From the NCBI GenBank assembly GCA_021784835.1, contig JAJYHI010000081.1, positions 1-64,000 of the forward strand: a DNA stretch of 64,000 bases, read 5' to 3'. The notes under the pieces were generated by a model. It saw nothing but the letters and a program-made list of their open reading frames with translations. It ran no database searches and was not told the origin of the DNA. This document shows, in pieces, positions 43,349-52,381 of the stretch. The DNA comes from a bacterium. Its GTDB lineage: Bacteria; SZUA-79; Acidulodesulfobacterales; Acidulodesulfobacteraceae. How positions within the stretch are numbered: the stretch's first letter is position 1; each line of letters opens with the position of its first letter. Made by a program: the position numbers and the translations under genes.

Positions 43349-44032
43349 GTGGCTAAAAATTCGACGTCGTCGGCGGATAAAGCCCATGAAACCGAGCGCG
43401 TCGTCGAATTCGGAACAAAATCCGTCCACGGCGTTGCGGAAGAGATGAAAAACATAGAAAAAGCCGTTACGGAAGTTTCCGCCACCATAACGGAACTCGG
43501 TTCTTCTTCGGAAAAAATAGGGGAAATAACCGGCGTTATAAACGACATAGCCGACCAGACTAACCTTCTCGCCTTAAACGCCGCCATCGAAGCCGCCAGA
43601 GCCGGAGAACAGGGAAGGGGGTTTGCGGTGGTTGCGGACGAAGTAAGAAAACTTGCCGAAAGGACTACCAAAGCGACCAAAGAAATAGAATTTATGATTC
43701 TCAGCATACAGAAATCTACGGAAGATGCGGTAAAATCTATGCACGGGACGAAAGAAAACGTATCCAAAGGAACGGAAGTCGCGCAAAAGTCCGCCGACGC
43801 CATATCCAATATAAATGCCCTTATGGGCAAACTGAAGGAAATGATAACCCAGATTGCCGCCGCTACCGAAGAGCAGTCGCAGACGAGCGAAGAGATATCG
43901 CGCTCGTCCGAAGAAATTATTAAATCTCAGGATAACGTTTCCAGCCCGGCGAAACAGGTTACGTCTTCTTCCGAAGAACTTTCTAATTTTGCGGCGGAAT
44001 TGATAAAAACTGTGAATACATATAAGATTTAA
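43349..44032 (+). pseudogene. Decapitated methyl-accepting chemotaxis protein (signalling domain only)
   Basis: This 227-residue fragment begins inside the MCP cytoplasmic domain. It has the hairpin tip [43 protein letters not shown] and the descending helix to [16 protein letters not shown]. It has no ligand-binding part, membrane segments, HAMP domain or most of the ascending helix. The start would be GTG 43349, and a stop codon lies in frame a short way upstream. The 82 bases before it hold no coding sequence. It is either a remnant or a minimal soluble signalling protein able to bind CheA and CheW. Its stop is nine bases from the scpA stop on the opposite strand. Confidence 0.75.
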
Positions 44033-44041
44033 GAACTTTTG

Positions 44042-44884
44042 TCAATTCATGCTCGCAATTTTTTCCGGATAAGTCGAAAGGCCGTTGCGGGTAGGATATA
44101 TGAATATATCGCCGAAAGCCTGGAGCTGGTCAATGCTTATCAAGACTAATCTTGCCATTTCGAGAAGCGCCAAAAAATAGGTAAACAGTTCGTCTTTGCT
44201 AGAACTGTTTACTGCTATCCGGCTAAAAGGAATATATTGAAAAGAATTAAACATTTCCATTATTTCTACTATTTTTTCTTTAACCGAAAATGTTTCTTTT
44301 TCTATTTCATAAGAGCTTATCCTGTTTTGAGCCTCGGTCATTTTGTCGTAAAAACAGCGCGACAGTATGAAAATATTTGCATCGAAAACGGCATTTCCAA
44401 AGGCGTCGTTCGTGTTGCCGGATTGTTTTCTTATGAGGTTATCGTCGTCTTTAAATATTTTTATCGCAAATACGTCCCGCCCGAGTATAGGCCTGTTATT
44501 TAAAAAGCCGGCGACTTCTTTAACCTTTTGATATTCTAAAAGCATATCCGCCAGTTCCGCCCGCGGGTCGCCGGCGCAGTCTTCGCCGCCCTCCGCTCCG
44601 GTATTTCCGGCGTTACATCCGGGCAGCAGCATAACGGATTTAATATATATAAGCTGGGCCGCCATGACTATAAAATCTCCTCCGGCATCTAGATTAAAAG
44701 CGCCGGAAGGCGGCACGCCGCCTTGTTCGTTAAGTCCCGCGGCTTCCAGATATTGGTCGGTTATCTGGGCAATGGGAATATCGTATATATTTATTTTATT
44801 TTTTTTTATAAGGGACAAAAGAAGGTCTAACGGGCCGTCGTACGATTGAAGGCATACTTTAGGGAAATAAGATATTGACTGCAT
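44042..44884 (-). CDS. scpA: Segregation and condensation protein ScpA
   Basis: ScpA is the kleisin that bridges SMC heads in the bacterial condensin. The 280-residue protein starts with the hallmark YDGPLDLLLSLIKKNKINIYDIPIAQITDQYL. It then has DFIVMAAQLIYIKSVMLLP and a C-terminal winged-helix segment (LFTYFLALLEMARLVLISIDQ). A linker of about 20 residues after the MLLP motif is glycine-rich. ScpB, usually adjacent, is not seen. The gene follows the M50 protease by 39 bases and they may be cotranscribed. The ATG is at 44884. Confidence 0.9.
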   Translation of the reverse strand: MQSISYFPKVCLQSYDGPLDLLLSLIKKNKINIYDIPIAQITDQYLEAAGLNEQGGVPPSGAFNLDAGGDFIVMAAQLIYIKSVMLLPGCNAGNTGAEGGEDCAGDPRAELADMLLEYQKVKEVAGFLNNRPILGRDVFAIKIFKDDDNLIRKQSGNTNDAFGNAVFDANIFILSRCFYDKMTEAQNRISSYEIEKETFSVKEKIVEIMEMFNSFQYIPFSRIAVNSSSKDELFTYFLALLEMARLVLISIDQLQAFGDIFIYPTRNGLSTYPEKIASMN

Positions 44885-44923
44885 GACTATAGTATTTTTT
44901 ATTATGCCGCCGTATAAAATTTC

Positions 44924-45640
44924 TTATAAACTCAAATTTTTTAAAACTATGTCGTTGACGATATAATTAAATGAAACGTTCAGGAAATTCCCCGGGTCGG
45001 CGAACAAGAGCAGAAGCAATAATATTATCCCGAACGGCTCCAGTTTGCTTAAATAGCCGGAAAAAGGCTCAGGCAAAAGGCTTACGGCAATCCTTCCTCC
45101 GTCCAAAGGAGGTATGGGTATTAAATTAAAAGTTCCAAGTATAAGATTTATCATTATACCTATGAAAAGCATAAAAGTTACGGGATAGATAAAAAATCTA
45201 AAAAATAAACCGCCGGAAACGGTTTGGAACGAAAAATGGCTTATAAAATATGCAAGGTAAAGAGCCATCGCCGGAAAGTTTAACAGTATGATTTTCAGGA
45301 AAACGAAACATAAAAAAGCGAGAAGGAAATTGGTAACGGGACCTGCCGCCGCAACAAACCCCGTATCCTTCTTAGGATTTTTAAGACCTCTGAAATTAAC
45401 CGGAACCGGTTTTGCGTAGCCGAAAAGGAAAGGGGAGCCTAAAATAATTAAAAGCAGGGGAAGCAGAACCGTTCCGAAAGGGTCGATATGCTTTAATGGA
45501 TTGAGCGTCAGCCTTCCGGCATTTTTTGCCGTATCGTCGCCGAAAATATAGGCGGCATAGCCGTGGGATACTTCATGCAAGATTATAGCGAATAAAACGG
45601 GTATTATGGCTATTGCTATCAGCTGTATGGTATTATTCAT
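44924..45640 (-). CDS. M50 site-2-type intramembrane zinc metalloprotease
   Basis: This 238-residue polytopic protein has the zinc motif HExxH as ILHEVSHGYAA in its first half and the second metal ligand region as NLIPIPPLDGGRI near residue 175. The conserved GPVTNFLLA segment is also present. It lacks a PDZ domain, in agreement with the short prokaryotic M50B group (SpoIVFB/FtsH-like substrate type). The role is cleavage of a membrane-bound regulator or small protein, but no substrate can be named. It is transcribed with scpA, which is common in delta-like genomes. Confidence 0.87.
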   Translation of the reverse strand: MNNTIQLIAIAIIPVLFAIILHEVSHGYAAYIFGDDTAKNAGRLTLNPLKHIDPFGTVLLPLLLIILGSPFLFGYAKPVPVNFRGLKNPKKDTGFVAAAGPVTNFLLAFLCFVFLKIILLNFPAMALYLAYFISHFSFQTVSGGLFFRFFIYPVTFMLFIGIMINLILGTFNLIPIPPLDGGRIAVSLLPEPFSGYLSKLEPFGIILLLLLLFADPGNFLNVSFNYIVNDIVLKNLSL

Positions 45641-45760
45641 ATGTATATTTTATTTTACAACATTTATACCTGATAAATCAACTTCGTTAAAAAATTCGTT
45701 AGAAATCGTTAGAATTTAACTGTAAGAAAATTATTTTTTTGATAAAATAGCTATATAAAT

Positions 45761-48172
45761 ATGAAGACGAATCAAGAGCTATACCGCAAATTAAACGAAC
45801 GCGTTTTCCCATTCGTTCAGAAACCGGTCAGATACCTCGGATTAGAAATGGGGACCGTCGTTAAGGATATTAAAAATATTCCTTTAAAATTTGCGCTTGC
45901 TTTTCCAGATTTTTACGAATTAGGAATGAGCCATATAGGAATGGGGATAATATACGATATATTGAATTCCCGCGATTATATAGCATGCGAAAGGGTTTAT
46001 CTGCCTTATCCCGACATGAATCTAAAACTTAAGGAAAATAGGATACCGCTTTTTTCTTTAGAATCGTTCGAAGAGATAAGAGCGTTCGACGTCGTCGGGT
46101 TTTCCCTTCAGTACGAGCTTTCTTACACCAATATATTGCTTATGCTCGAAATGTCCGATATACCTATATTTTCTAAAGACAGGACATACGACCGTCCTTT
46201 TATAGGGGCAGGCGGCCCCTGCGCGTTTAACCCGCTTCCTCTGAACGATTTTATGGATTTTTTTATTATAGGAGACGGAGAAATAACTGCAGCGGCTGTA
46301 TGCGATACCGTTTTAAAAGCTAAAAAAAGCCTTGAAGGCGGATTAATAAATAAAGCGAAATACAGGGAGTCTGTAAAATCGGAGCTTGCGAAAATAAGAG
46401 GGGTCTATGTTCCCGGGTATTCTAAAAGCGTTAAGAAATCTATAATACATGTTCTTAACGATTACGATTCATGCGGCGGCTGGGACTCCGGCAATAATAA
46501 AGATAACCGTATTAAACGCGGTGCGAATTATGCCGGAAGCCATATGGTCCCGCTCGTAGAAACCGTCCATAACAGGTTTTCCATAGAGATAGCGCGGGGA
46601 TGCTCTTCGGGATGCCGTTTCTGTCAGGCGGGCTATATTTACAGGCCGGTAAGGGAAAGAAAGAAGGAAACCATCGTTAAAGCGGTAAAAAACGGTTTGT
46701 TTGGCACCGGTCTGGAGGAAATATCCCTATCTTCGCTTTCGACCGGCGACTATTCCGAAATCGACGGCTTGTTATCCGAATTGGCCGTTCTGACGGCCGG
46801 AGAAAGGATTTCCATGTCTTTTCCGTCTATGAGGATAGGCTCTTTGAGCGAAAATATTTTAAAAAAAACCGCCGCCGTCAAGAAAACCAATTTTACACTT
46901 GCTCCGGAAGCGGGAACTCAAAGGCTAAGGGATATCATAAATAAAAACATATCGGAAGAAGACCTGCTCGAAGAAGCCGCCGGTATGTCCAAAAAAGGTT
47001 TTAAAAACCTTAAGCTGTATTTCATGCTCGGGCTTCCGTACGAAAGAATCGACGATTTGGACGGAATAGTCCGTTTGGCATCGAAAATTAAAAGGGCGGC
47101 AAAAGGTTTGCGTATAACCGTTAACGTCAATAATTTCGTTCCTAAACCTCATACGCCTTTTCAATGGCACCGTATGGAAAAAGAATCTGAACTTGATTTT
47201 AAGATAAACCGCTTAAAAGAATCGTTAAGGCCTTTAAACGTAAACTTCAGATATCAGGACCCGAAGGTAAGTTTTATAGAGGGTCTTATATCGAGGGGGG
47301 ATAATTTTACTTCTAAAATTATATACAGAGCATATAAATTTGGCGCTATTTACGACAGCGAGCCAAAATTATTAAATTACGGCGCATGGCTCAAGGCGCT
47401 GGGAGCTGACGGCGGCGAATGCGGCAGGTTTAATTTTAACGAATTGACGGAAAAATATCTTTATGCGGCTCAAGACGTCAATAGTCCTCTGCCTTGGGAT
47501 TTTATAGATACACTCGTAGATAAGGAATACCTTAAAAGCGAATTTAAAAAATCGCATATGCAAAGTTTAAAACAGGTTTGCGGATATCTTGTCCCGCCGG
47601 CCGATGTCCTCAATAATTCAGCGTATAACACGGGAGCGGAATTTTTGACGGAAAATTGCAGGAAAGTTTGCCATTTATGCGGAGTCTGCGATTTTAAAAC
47701 GATAAGCCCCGTTTATTCATCCAATTCGGAAAATATAAAAATGCATAAAAAACGCGCTTCCGGCAAAAAAACTTCCGGCGCATCGGAAGACGCCGCAGAC
47801 GCCGGAGAGAAACATAATACGGACATTCATGACCTTGCCGAACTTATATTTATATACTCCAAAAAGGAAGACATGAAATATCTCGGCCATTTGGAAACGG
47901 TGAAAATACTGCTGAGGGCTTTCAGGATAGCCAGGCTTCCCATCGCTTACGGGGAATCGAAATTCAGTCCAAAACCTAAAATCAGCTTTTCGAATCCCAT
48001 ACCGTTTATGTGCGAAAGCGACGATTTATATATTAAATTAAAAATTACAAAGAACGGAACGGCAGATTTTCTGGACGGGCCGGAGGAACTGTCGGAACTA
48101 AAAAGCAAAATTAACGGATTATTGCCCTGCGGCATAAAAGTTTTAGACGTTAAAAAAAACTGCAGGATATAA
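45761..48172 (+). CDS. Two-part radical SAM protein (B12-binding-like plus DUF2344-type C-terminus)
   Basis: This 803-residue protein belongs to the radical SAM family with N-terminal B12-binding-type domain fused to a DUF2344-type C-terminus. Residues 30-200 contain PDFYELGMSHIGMGIIYDILNS and DVVGFSLQYELSYTNILLML. The cluster motif is ARGCSSGCRFCQAGYIYRPVRER (near residue 275). After LAPEAGTQRLRDIINKNI and NNFVPKPHTPFQWHRM there is a Cys-rich junction (ENCRKVCHLCGVCDF). The C-terminal part has FIYSKKEDMKYLGHLETVKILLRAFRIARLPIAYGESKFSPKPK. The family is widespread but its reaction is not established; neighbours in other genomes are often ribosome or RNase G genes. Confidence 0.87.
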   Translation: MKTNQELYRKLNERVFPFVQKPVRYLGLEMGTVVKDIKNIPLKFALAFPDFYELGMSHIGMGIIYDILNSRDYIACERVYLPYPDMNLKLKENRIPLFSLESFEEIRAFDVVGFSLQYELSYTNILLMLEMSDIPIFSKDRTYDRPFIGAGGPCAFNPLPLNDFMDFFIIGDGEITAAAVCDTVLKAKKSLEGGLINKAKYRESVKSELAKIRGVYVPGYSKSVKKSIIHVLNDYDSCGGWDSGNNKDNRIKRGANYAGSHMVPLVETVHNRFSIEIARGCSSGCRFCQAGYIYRPVRERKKETIVKAVKNGLFGTGLEEISLSSLSTGDYSEIDGLLSELAVLTAGERISMSFPSMRIGSLSENILKKTAAVKKTNFTLAPEAGTQRLRDIINKNISEEDLLEEAAGMSKKGFKNLKLYFMLGLPYERIDDLDGIVRLASKIKRAAKGLRITVNVNNFVPKPHTPFQWHRMEKESELDFKINRLKESLRPLNVNFRYQDPKVSFIEGLISRGDNFTSKIIYRAYKFGAIYDSEPKLLNYGAWLKALGADGGECGRFNFNELTEKYLYAAQDVNSPLPWDFIDTLVDKEYLKSEFKKSHMQSLKQVCGYLVPPADVLNNSAYNTGAEFLTENCRKVCHLCGVCDFKTISPVYSSNSENIKMHKKRASGKKTSGASEDAADAGEKHNTDIHDLAELIFIYSKKEDMKYLGHLETVKILLRAFRIARLPIAYGESKFSPKPKISFSNPIPFMCESDDLYIKLKITKNGTADFLDGPEELSELKSKINGLLPCGIKVLDVKKNCRI

Positions 48173-48221
48173 TTTTAAATAAAAAAATAAACAAATCAAA
48201 AAAAAATCAAAAAAAAACGGC

Positions 48222-48249
48222 TTGACAAAATTTTTAATAGATATATTAT
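48222..48249 (+). promoter_or_regulatory. Sigma-70-type promoter of the cytochrome c gene
   Basis: TTGACA (48222-48227) is a perfect -35; TATTAT (48244-48249) is a good -10, with a 16-base spacer. A poly-A run precedes it, a possible UP element. Transcription would begin near 48256, about 80 bases before the TTG start. Confidence 0.68.
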
Positions 48250-48337
48250 ATATAAGGTTAAGCTGTAAAATTTGCAGCAGCGAAAATTCGTTCAGGTATT
48301 AAAACTTAATTTAATTTAATTTACGGAGGGTAAAAAA

Positions 48338-48787
48338 TTGAAAGCGCTAAAAAGCAAAAAAGGGTTATCCGTTTTATTAACGGCATTATTTTTATTAGTC
48401 GTAAGTTTCGGCCTTTACGGCTGCGCTAAAAAACCCGCGGCGCCCAAAGCCAAGGAACAATCCGCTCCTGCGGTCGCGGCTCCGGCTCCTGCGGCTAACG
48501 CTTCAGGCAAAACATCGGCCAAACCCGCTTCTAATAAATTAGAAGCCGCGGCGATGAAAATTATCGATGCGCAGGGCTGTACCGGCTGCCATATTATAAA
48601 CGGCAAAGGCGGTTCGATAGGGCCAAATCTTTCTAAAGAAGGCTCGAAAGGACATTCTATACACTGGCTTGAAGTCCAAATCAAAACTCCAAAGGTTCAC
48701 AAGCCGACTTCTATGATGCCGGCAAACAGCAAAATGACTTCCGCCGAACTTAAAACCGTGGCCGAATATTTTGAATCTTTAAAATAA
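48338..48787 (+). CDS. Lipoprotein class I cytochrome c
   Basis: This is an electron carrier attached to a membrane by lipid. The 149-residue protein has a lipobox (GLYGC) at the end of its signal peptide. An alanine-, proline- and lysine-rich linker of about 40 residues follows, then a small cytochrome c domain. The heme site is CTGCH; the axial methionine is likely in TSMMPANSKM. The C-terminal helix LKTVAEYFESL is typical of class I. The start is TTG 48338 with CGGAGGG upstream. It is a single-gene unit with its own promoter and strong terminator. The redox partner is unknown. Confidence 0.87.
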   Translation: MKALKSKKGLSVLLTALFLLVVSFGLYGCAKKPAAPKAKEQSAPAVAAPAPAANASGKTSAKPASNKLEAAAMKIIDAQGCTGCHIINGKGGSIGPNLSKEGSKGHSIHWLEVQIKTPKVHKPTSMMPANSKMTSAELKTVAEYFESLK

Positions 48788-48823
48788 AAAGCTATACGCA
48801 TAAGAGGATAGCGTAAAATTAAT

Positions 48824-48866
48824 CAGGGCATCTTTTTGAAGAAATTCAAAAGGATGCCTGTTTTAT
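48824..48866 (+). terminator. Rho-independent terminator of the cytochrome c gene
   Basis: A long stem pairs GGCATCTTTTTGAA (48827-48840) with TTCAAAAGGATGCC (48845-48858) around a GAAA tetraloop, with one G-U pair. Flanking CAG/CTG pairs extend it with a bulge. TTTTAT follows. This is a very stable terminator. Confidence 0.88.
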
Positions 48867-48885
48867 ATTATTAAACTTTCGAATT

Positions 48886-50004
48886 ATGAAACCTAAAAAC
48901 AATAAAGTCCTGACGATAATAATACTGTTTTTAATAATAATTTTTACAGCGGGAATTTTTTTATACAAAAACAGCGTAAAAGAAATTAATATAAAGCAAA
49001 ATATTCATAACATCCCGCCCGCTAAGGTTAACGCTTTAAAGTTAACAAAAAGGCAAAAATTTAAAAAATTCTGGCTCGGCATGTATAGCCGCCTGCGCAA
49101 AGAAAAACCCAGATATGCCTTAAAACCTCTTTATAACGACAAAATAAACAAAATAGAAACCTTCGATTTGACTTTAACCTCATACGACGGTTTAAAACTA
49201 AAAGGTTATTTTGCTATTCCTTACTGGATTAAGGGGAAAAAATATCCGGGGGTGCTTTTGCTGCATGGTTACGGCTCTTACGGAACTGCCGGTTGGGCGC
49301 ACTTTTTCGCAAGAAGGGGTTACGGCGCGCTTTCAATCGATTTAAGGGGCCACGGCAGAAGCAGGGCGGTTTATAATCCGGGATTCCCGGGTCTTATGAC
49401 GGACGGAATTTTACGCGTAAGAACTTTTTCCATGGTAAAAATAATTATGGATTCGCTTGCGTCTCTTGAGTTTTTACAGCATTATAAATATATAAACGGC
49501 AATTATATATTCGTTACAGGAGGGAGCATGGGGGGAGCCCTGCCCTTAATAGACGCCGCAATAGACGGCCATGTCGTTGCCGCCGCGGGCGACGTTCCCT
49601 TTTTAAGCGATATTCCGGTTCAGATGCCTTTGGCAAAAATGGGGCCTTATATGGAAGTCAAAGCATTTTTAAATAAACATCCCTCAGATAAAGCCAAGGT
49701 TATGAGGTCCCTTTATTACGTGGATACGAAAAATTTTGCGGGCTGGATTAAATCGCCGGTTCTTATAGGAGTGGGGCTTAAAGACGAAGACTGCCCTCCT
49801 AAAGGCACTTTTGCCGTTTATAAGCTTATTAAAGCTAAAAAACAATTGTTTGTCGCAAAAAACAGCGGACACGTCGTTTTACCGGGCTGGAATTTAGAAG
49901 TTTTTAAATTTTTTGCCCCCTATCTGCCGAATGCGGTAAAACCTATAAACAAAAAAATAAAAAATAAAAAAATAGATAAAAGAAACGAAAGGAATATTCT
50001 ATGA
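48886..50004 (+). CDS. Membrane-anchored alpha/beta hydrolase (esterase-like)
   Basis: This 372-residue protein has an N-terminal anchor (KVLTIIILFLIIIFTAGIFLY) and an alpha/beta-hydrolase fold. The oxyanion region reads VLLLHGYGSYGTAGWAHFFARRGY and the acidic loop DLRGHGRS. The nucleophile is the serine in VTGGSMGGALPL (near residue 215). The acid is likely in IGVGLKDEDCPP and the catalytic histidine in KNSGHVVLPGW. The pattern is closest to the acetyl-xylan-esterase/dienelactone-hydrolase-like group. The last codons overlap hemL (ATGA at 50001-50004), so it is translated with a heme-pathway gene. The substrate is unknown. Confidence 0.8.
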   Translation: MKPKNNKVLTIIILFLIIIFTAGIFLYKNSVKEINIKQNIHNIPPAKVNALKLTKRQKFKKFWLGMYSRLRKEKPRYALKPLYNDKINKIETFDLTLTSYDGLKLKGYFAIPYWIKGKKYPGVLLLHGYGSYGTAGWAHFFARRGYGALSIDLRGHGRSRAVYNPGFPGLMTDGILRVRTFSMVKIIMDSLASLEFLQHYKYINGNYIFVTGGSMGGALPLIDAAIDGHVVAAAGDVPFLSDIPVQMPLAKMGPYMEVKAFLNKHPSDKAKVMRSLYYVDTKNFAGWIKSPVLIGVGLKDEDCPPKGTFAVYKLIKAKKQLFVAKNSGHVVLPGWNLEVFKFFAPYLPNAVKPINKKIKNKKIDKRNERNIL

Positions 50005-51299
50005 GCCGCAGTTTTAATAAAAGCATCGAAAAAGCCAGACTTGCAGGAACCTTGATGCCGGGCGGCGTAAACAGCCCCGTCAGGGCTTTTAAATCTGTCG
50101 GTCTGCCTCCGCTCTTAATAAATAGGGCGCAGGGTAGTAAAATATACGATATAGACGGAAACGAATATATCGATTATGTTATGTCTTACGGACCGATGCT
50201 CTTAGGCCATGCCGACGAACGGGTCGCAAAGGCAATTTCGGATGTTTCTTCCAGCGGTTTTAGTTTCGGCGCGACTACCGAAAGAGAAATTGAACTGGCA
50301 GAGTTAATAAATAAAAATTTTCCGTCGATAGAAATGGTCAGACTCGTAAATTCCGGCACGGAAGCCGTGATGAGCGCGGTAAGGCTTGCAAGGGGTTTTA
50401 CCGGAAGAAGCAAGATTATAAAATTTGAAGGGTGCTATCACGGCCATTCGGATTCGATGCTCGTTAAAGCCGGTTCCGGAGCATTGACCACGTCGGTTCC
50501 TTCAAGCGCGGGTATTCCCGAAGGCCTCTCTAAAGATACTCTTGTCGCGGTTTATAATGACTTATCTTCGGTTAAAAATATATTTTCCGCAAATAAAAAC
50601 CTGATAGCCGCAGTCATAATAGAGCCTGTTGCCGCAAATATGGGAGTGGTTCTGCCTGCGGAAGGCTTTTTAGAAAATTTGACGGTTTTAGCCCGCGAAA
50701 ACGGCGCTCTCGTCATATTCGACGAAGTGATTACCGGATTCAGGCTGTCTTTGGGCGGCGCCCAGGGCTTATTTAAAATAAAACCCGATATTACTTGCCT
50801 CGGAAAAATTATAGGCGGCGGATTGCCCATAGGCGCTTTCGGCGGCAGAAAAGATATAATGGAATACCTTTCGCCGCTCGGACCCGTTTATCAGGCGGGC
50901 ACGCTTTCGGGAAATCCGGTATGCGTAGCCGCCGGTATCGCGACTATAAAAGCGATAGAAGAAGACGGCGCCGTGTCCAAGGCAAACGAAGCCTCGGACT
51001 ACTTAGTAAAAAGCCTGAAGGGCGAACTTAAAAATTTTGACGATAAAATAACGATAAATTCTATTTCTTCCATACTGACGATTTTTTTTAAGGGCGGAAG
51101 CGTAAATAATTTTAACGACGTGATGAAATCGGACGCAAACCTGTTTAAGGAATTTTTCGCGTCGGCATTAAATGCAGGGATATTTATGGCTCCATCTCAG
51201 TATGAAGCGATGTTTTTAAGCTCAAAACATACTAAATCCGATATAGACAAAACCGTTTCGGTTTTAGCCGGGGCTATAAAAATTTATTCCCGGCATTAA
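50001..51299 (+). CDS. hemL: Glutamate-1-semialdehyde 2,1-aminomutase HemL
   Basis: HemL makes 5-aminolevulinate in the C5 route to heme and other tetrapyrroles. This 432-residue PLP enzyme has MPGGVNSPVRAFKSVG, GHADERVAKAI, LVNSGTEAVMSAVRLARGFTGRSKIIKFEGCYHGHSD and VIFDEVITGFRLSLGGAQ. The PLP lysine motif is CLGKIIGGGLPIGAFGG (K near 270), and YQAGTLSGNPV is near the end. All are standard. It is coupled to the upstream hydrolase gene. The C5 route is the usual one in this type of bacterium. Confidence 0.95.
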   Translation: MSRSFNKSIEKARLAGTLMPGGVNSPVRAFKSVGLPPLLINRAQGSKIYDIDGNEYIDYVMSYGPMLLGHADERVAKAISDVSSSGFSFGATTEREIELAELINKNFPSIEMVRLVNSGTEAVMSAVRLARGFTGRSKIIKFEGCYHGHSDSMLVKAGSGALTTSVPSSAGIPEGLSKDTLVAVYNDLSSVKNIFSANKNLIAAVIIEPVAANMGVVLPAEGFLENLTVLARENGALVIFDEVITGFRLSLGGAQGLFKIKPDITCLGKIIGGGLPIGAFGGRKDIMEYLSPLGPVYQAGTLSGNPVCVAAGIATIKAIEEDGAVSKANEASDYLVKSLKGELKNFDDKITINSISSILTIFFKGGSVNNFNDVMKSDANLFKEFFASALNAGIFMAPSQYEAMFLSSKHTKSDIDKTVSVLAGAIKIYSRH

Positions 51300-51326
51300 C
51301 CGGTACCGCATGAAAAAGGCTTTATT

Positions 51327-51342
51327 TATAAATTCATTTATA
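51327..51342. terminator. Possible bidirectional hairpin between hemL and tRNA-Sec
   Basis: TATAAAT (51327-51333) and ATTTATA (51336-51342) form an AT-only stem. On the minus strand AATAAAGCCTTTTTC follows. It might end both hemL and selC transcripts, but the stem is weak. Confidence 0.3.
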
Positions 51343-51347
51343 GCTTT

Positions 51348-51443
51348 TGGCGGAAGCGTACGGGAATCGAACCCGCCTTGCCCTTATGGGGGCAACAGTT
51401 GATTTGAAGTCAAAGAGAGGCACCAGCCTTCCGATCGCTTCCG
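51348..51443 (-). tRNA. selC: tRNA-Sec (selenocysteine), anticodon UCA
   Basis: On the minus strand the gene reads 5' CGGAAGCG... to ...CGCTTCCGCCA 3' with an encoded CCA. The anticodon arm is TTGA-CTTCAAA-TCAA, giving anticodon UCA. A long variable arm (TTGCCC paired with GGGCAA) and the short D loop (AGGC-TGGT-GCCT) are features of tRNA-Sec. The T arm is GCGGG-TTCGATT-CCCGT. The cell therefore decodes UGA as selenocysteine at SECIS-type sites. It is convergent with hemL. The selA, selB and selD genes are not in the window. Confidence 0.93.
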
Positions 51444-51644
51444 TTAGTTAATATGCCGCAGCAAAGGTTTATACTTTGAATTATATTACATAAACCCTTA
51501 TTATTCAAGTCCGAACTCGCGCATAAGCCTTCCATAAAATTCCGCGCGTCAGTAAAATTTTTATTTTAAAATAAGTTTTTATATGATAAAATTAGCGGTA
51601 TCGCATATGCGATACAAAAATTTAAGGAAACGGAAAACGGTGGA

Positions 51645-52316
51645 ATGGACAACTGGAAATTAGGAGAAAACGGAGAAGACGAACTTTTCGGAGACGACGG
51701 CAAAAAAGGTTTTTCGATAGGAAACGGAAATATAGGCAAAAAAGAATCGCCGGATTCGTTTTTTGAAGAAAAAAAAACAGAAGGGCGGATTCCCCCCAAA
51801 AAGAGGATAAATATAAAAGAAAATAAAGGCGCGGGCGGTCTTAAAAAGGTATTTTACGCCATACTTGCGATAGCGGCGCTGTTTTCGGCTTATTATCTTT
51901 TCAAGACGCTATCCGCGGCTCGCGGCACCGGCATAAAGCTTTTCGAACTGAAAACCGCGGTTTACAAATCTAAAGTTTTACCGGAAAAAAATTTATTAAT
52001 TACGGGCTATCTGGTCAATAAAAATAAGTTTCCGGTAGGATACGTCAAACTGAATTGCAAACTTTACAGCTCAAAAAATATCGTTCTTTTGACTAAGCAT
52101 GTTTACGCGGGAAATTTTATATCAGTAAAAAAACTTAAAGGCATGTCCAATGTTAAAATAGATATGCTCTTAAATAATAAAGAAGGCGAAAATATGTCGG
52201 ATACGGAGATTTTACCTGACCGTCCCGTAAAATTTGAGGTGGTTTTTTTCGATATAAATTCAAATTCTAAGAATTATTCTGTTTCGGTGGAACATTATTA
52301 TAGAATAAAAAAATAG
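51645..52316 (+). CDS. Single-pass membrane protein with beta-rich C-terminal domain
   Basis: This 223-residue protein has an acidic, glycine-rich N-terminal part of about 65 residues, one transmembrane helix (VFYAILAIAALFSAYYLFKTL) and a beta-rich exported domain. LLITGYLVNKNKFPVGYVKLNCKLYSSKN resembles the FxLYD/DUF3426-type repeats of zinc-ribbon membrane proteins, but no zinc ribbon is seen at its N-terminus. The function is not known. It is preceded by GGAAACGG and followed by the small transcription unit at 52348-52437. Confidence 0.7.
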   Translation: MDNWKLGENGEDELFGDDGKKGFSIGNGNIGKKESPDSFFEEKKTEGRIPPKKRINIKENKGAGGLKKVFYAILAIAALFSAYYLFKTLSAARGTGIKLFELKTAVYKSKVLPEKNLLITGYLVNKNKFPVGYVKLNCKLYSSKNIVLLTKHVYAGNFISVKKLKGMSNVKIDMLLNNKEGENMSDTEILPDRPVKFEVVFFDINSNSKNYSVSVEHYYRIKK

Positions 52317-52320
52317 CGCC

Positions 52321-52348
52321 GTTAAATTTTATATGTTAAATTTTATAT
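52321..52348. repeat. Perfect 14-base tandem duplication
   Basis: GTTAAATTTTATAT occurs twice head-to-tail (52321-52334 and 52335-52348). The second copy ends on the first base of a -35 box, so it may be an UP element or a regulator site for the promoter that follows. Confidence 0.75.
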
Positions 52349-52375
52349 TGACAAAAAAATATGTTTTGATAAAAT
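52348..52375 (+). promoter_or_regulatory. Sigma-70-type promoter of a short transcript
   Basis: TTGACA (52348-52353) and TAAAAT (52370-52375) have a 16-base spacer. The predicted start is near 52382. It lies 20 to 60 bases before a perfect terminator. Confidence 0.65.
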
Positions 52376-52381
52376 GTTTAA

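Noticed and set aside
51348..51443. selC as integration site of a mobile element
   Set aside because: No integrase, direct repeat of the tRNA end or accessory genes are next to it; hemL and a membrane protein flank it.
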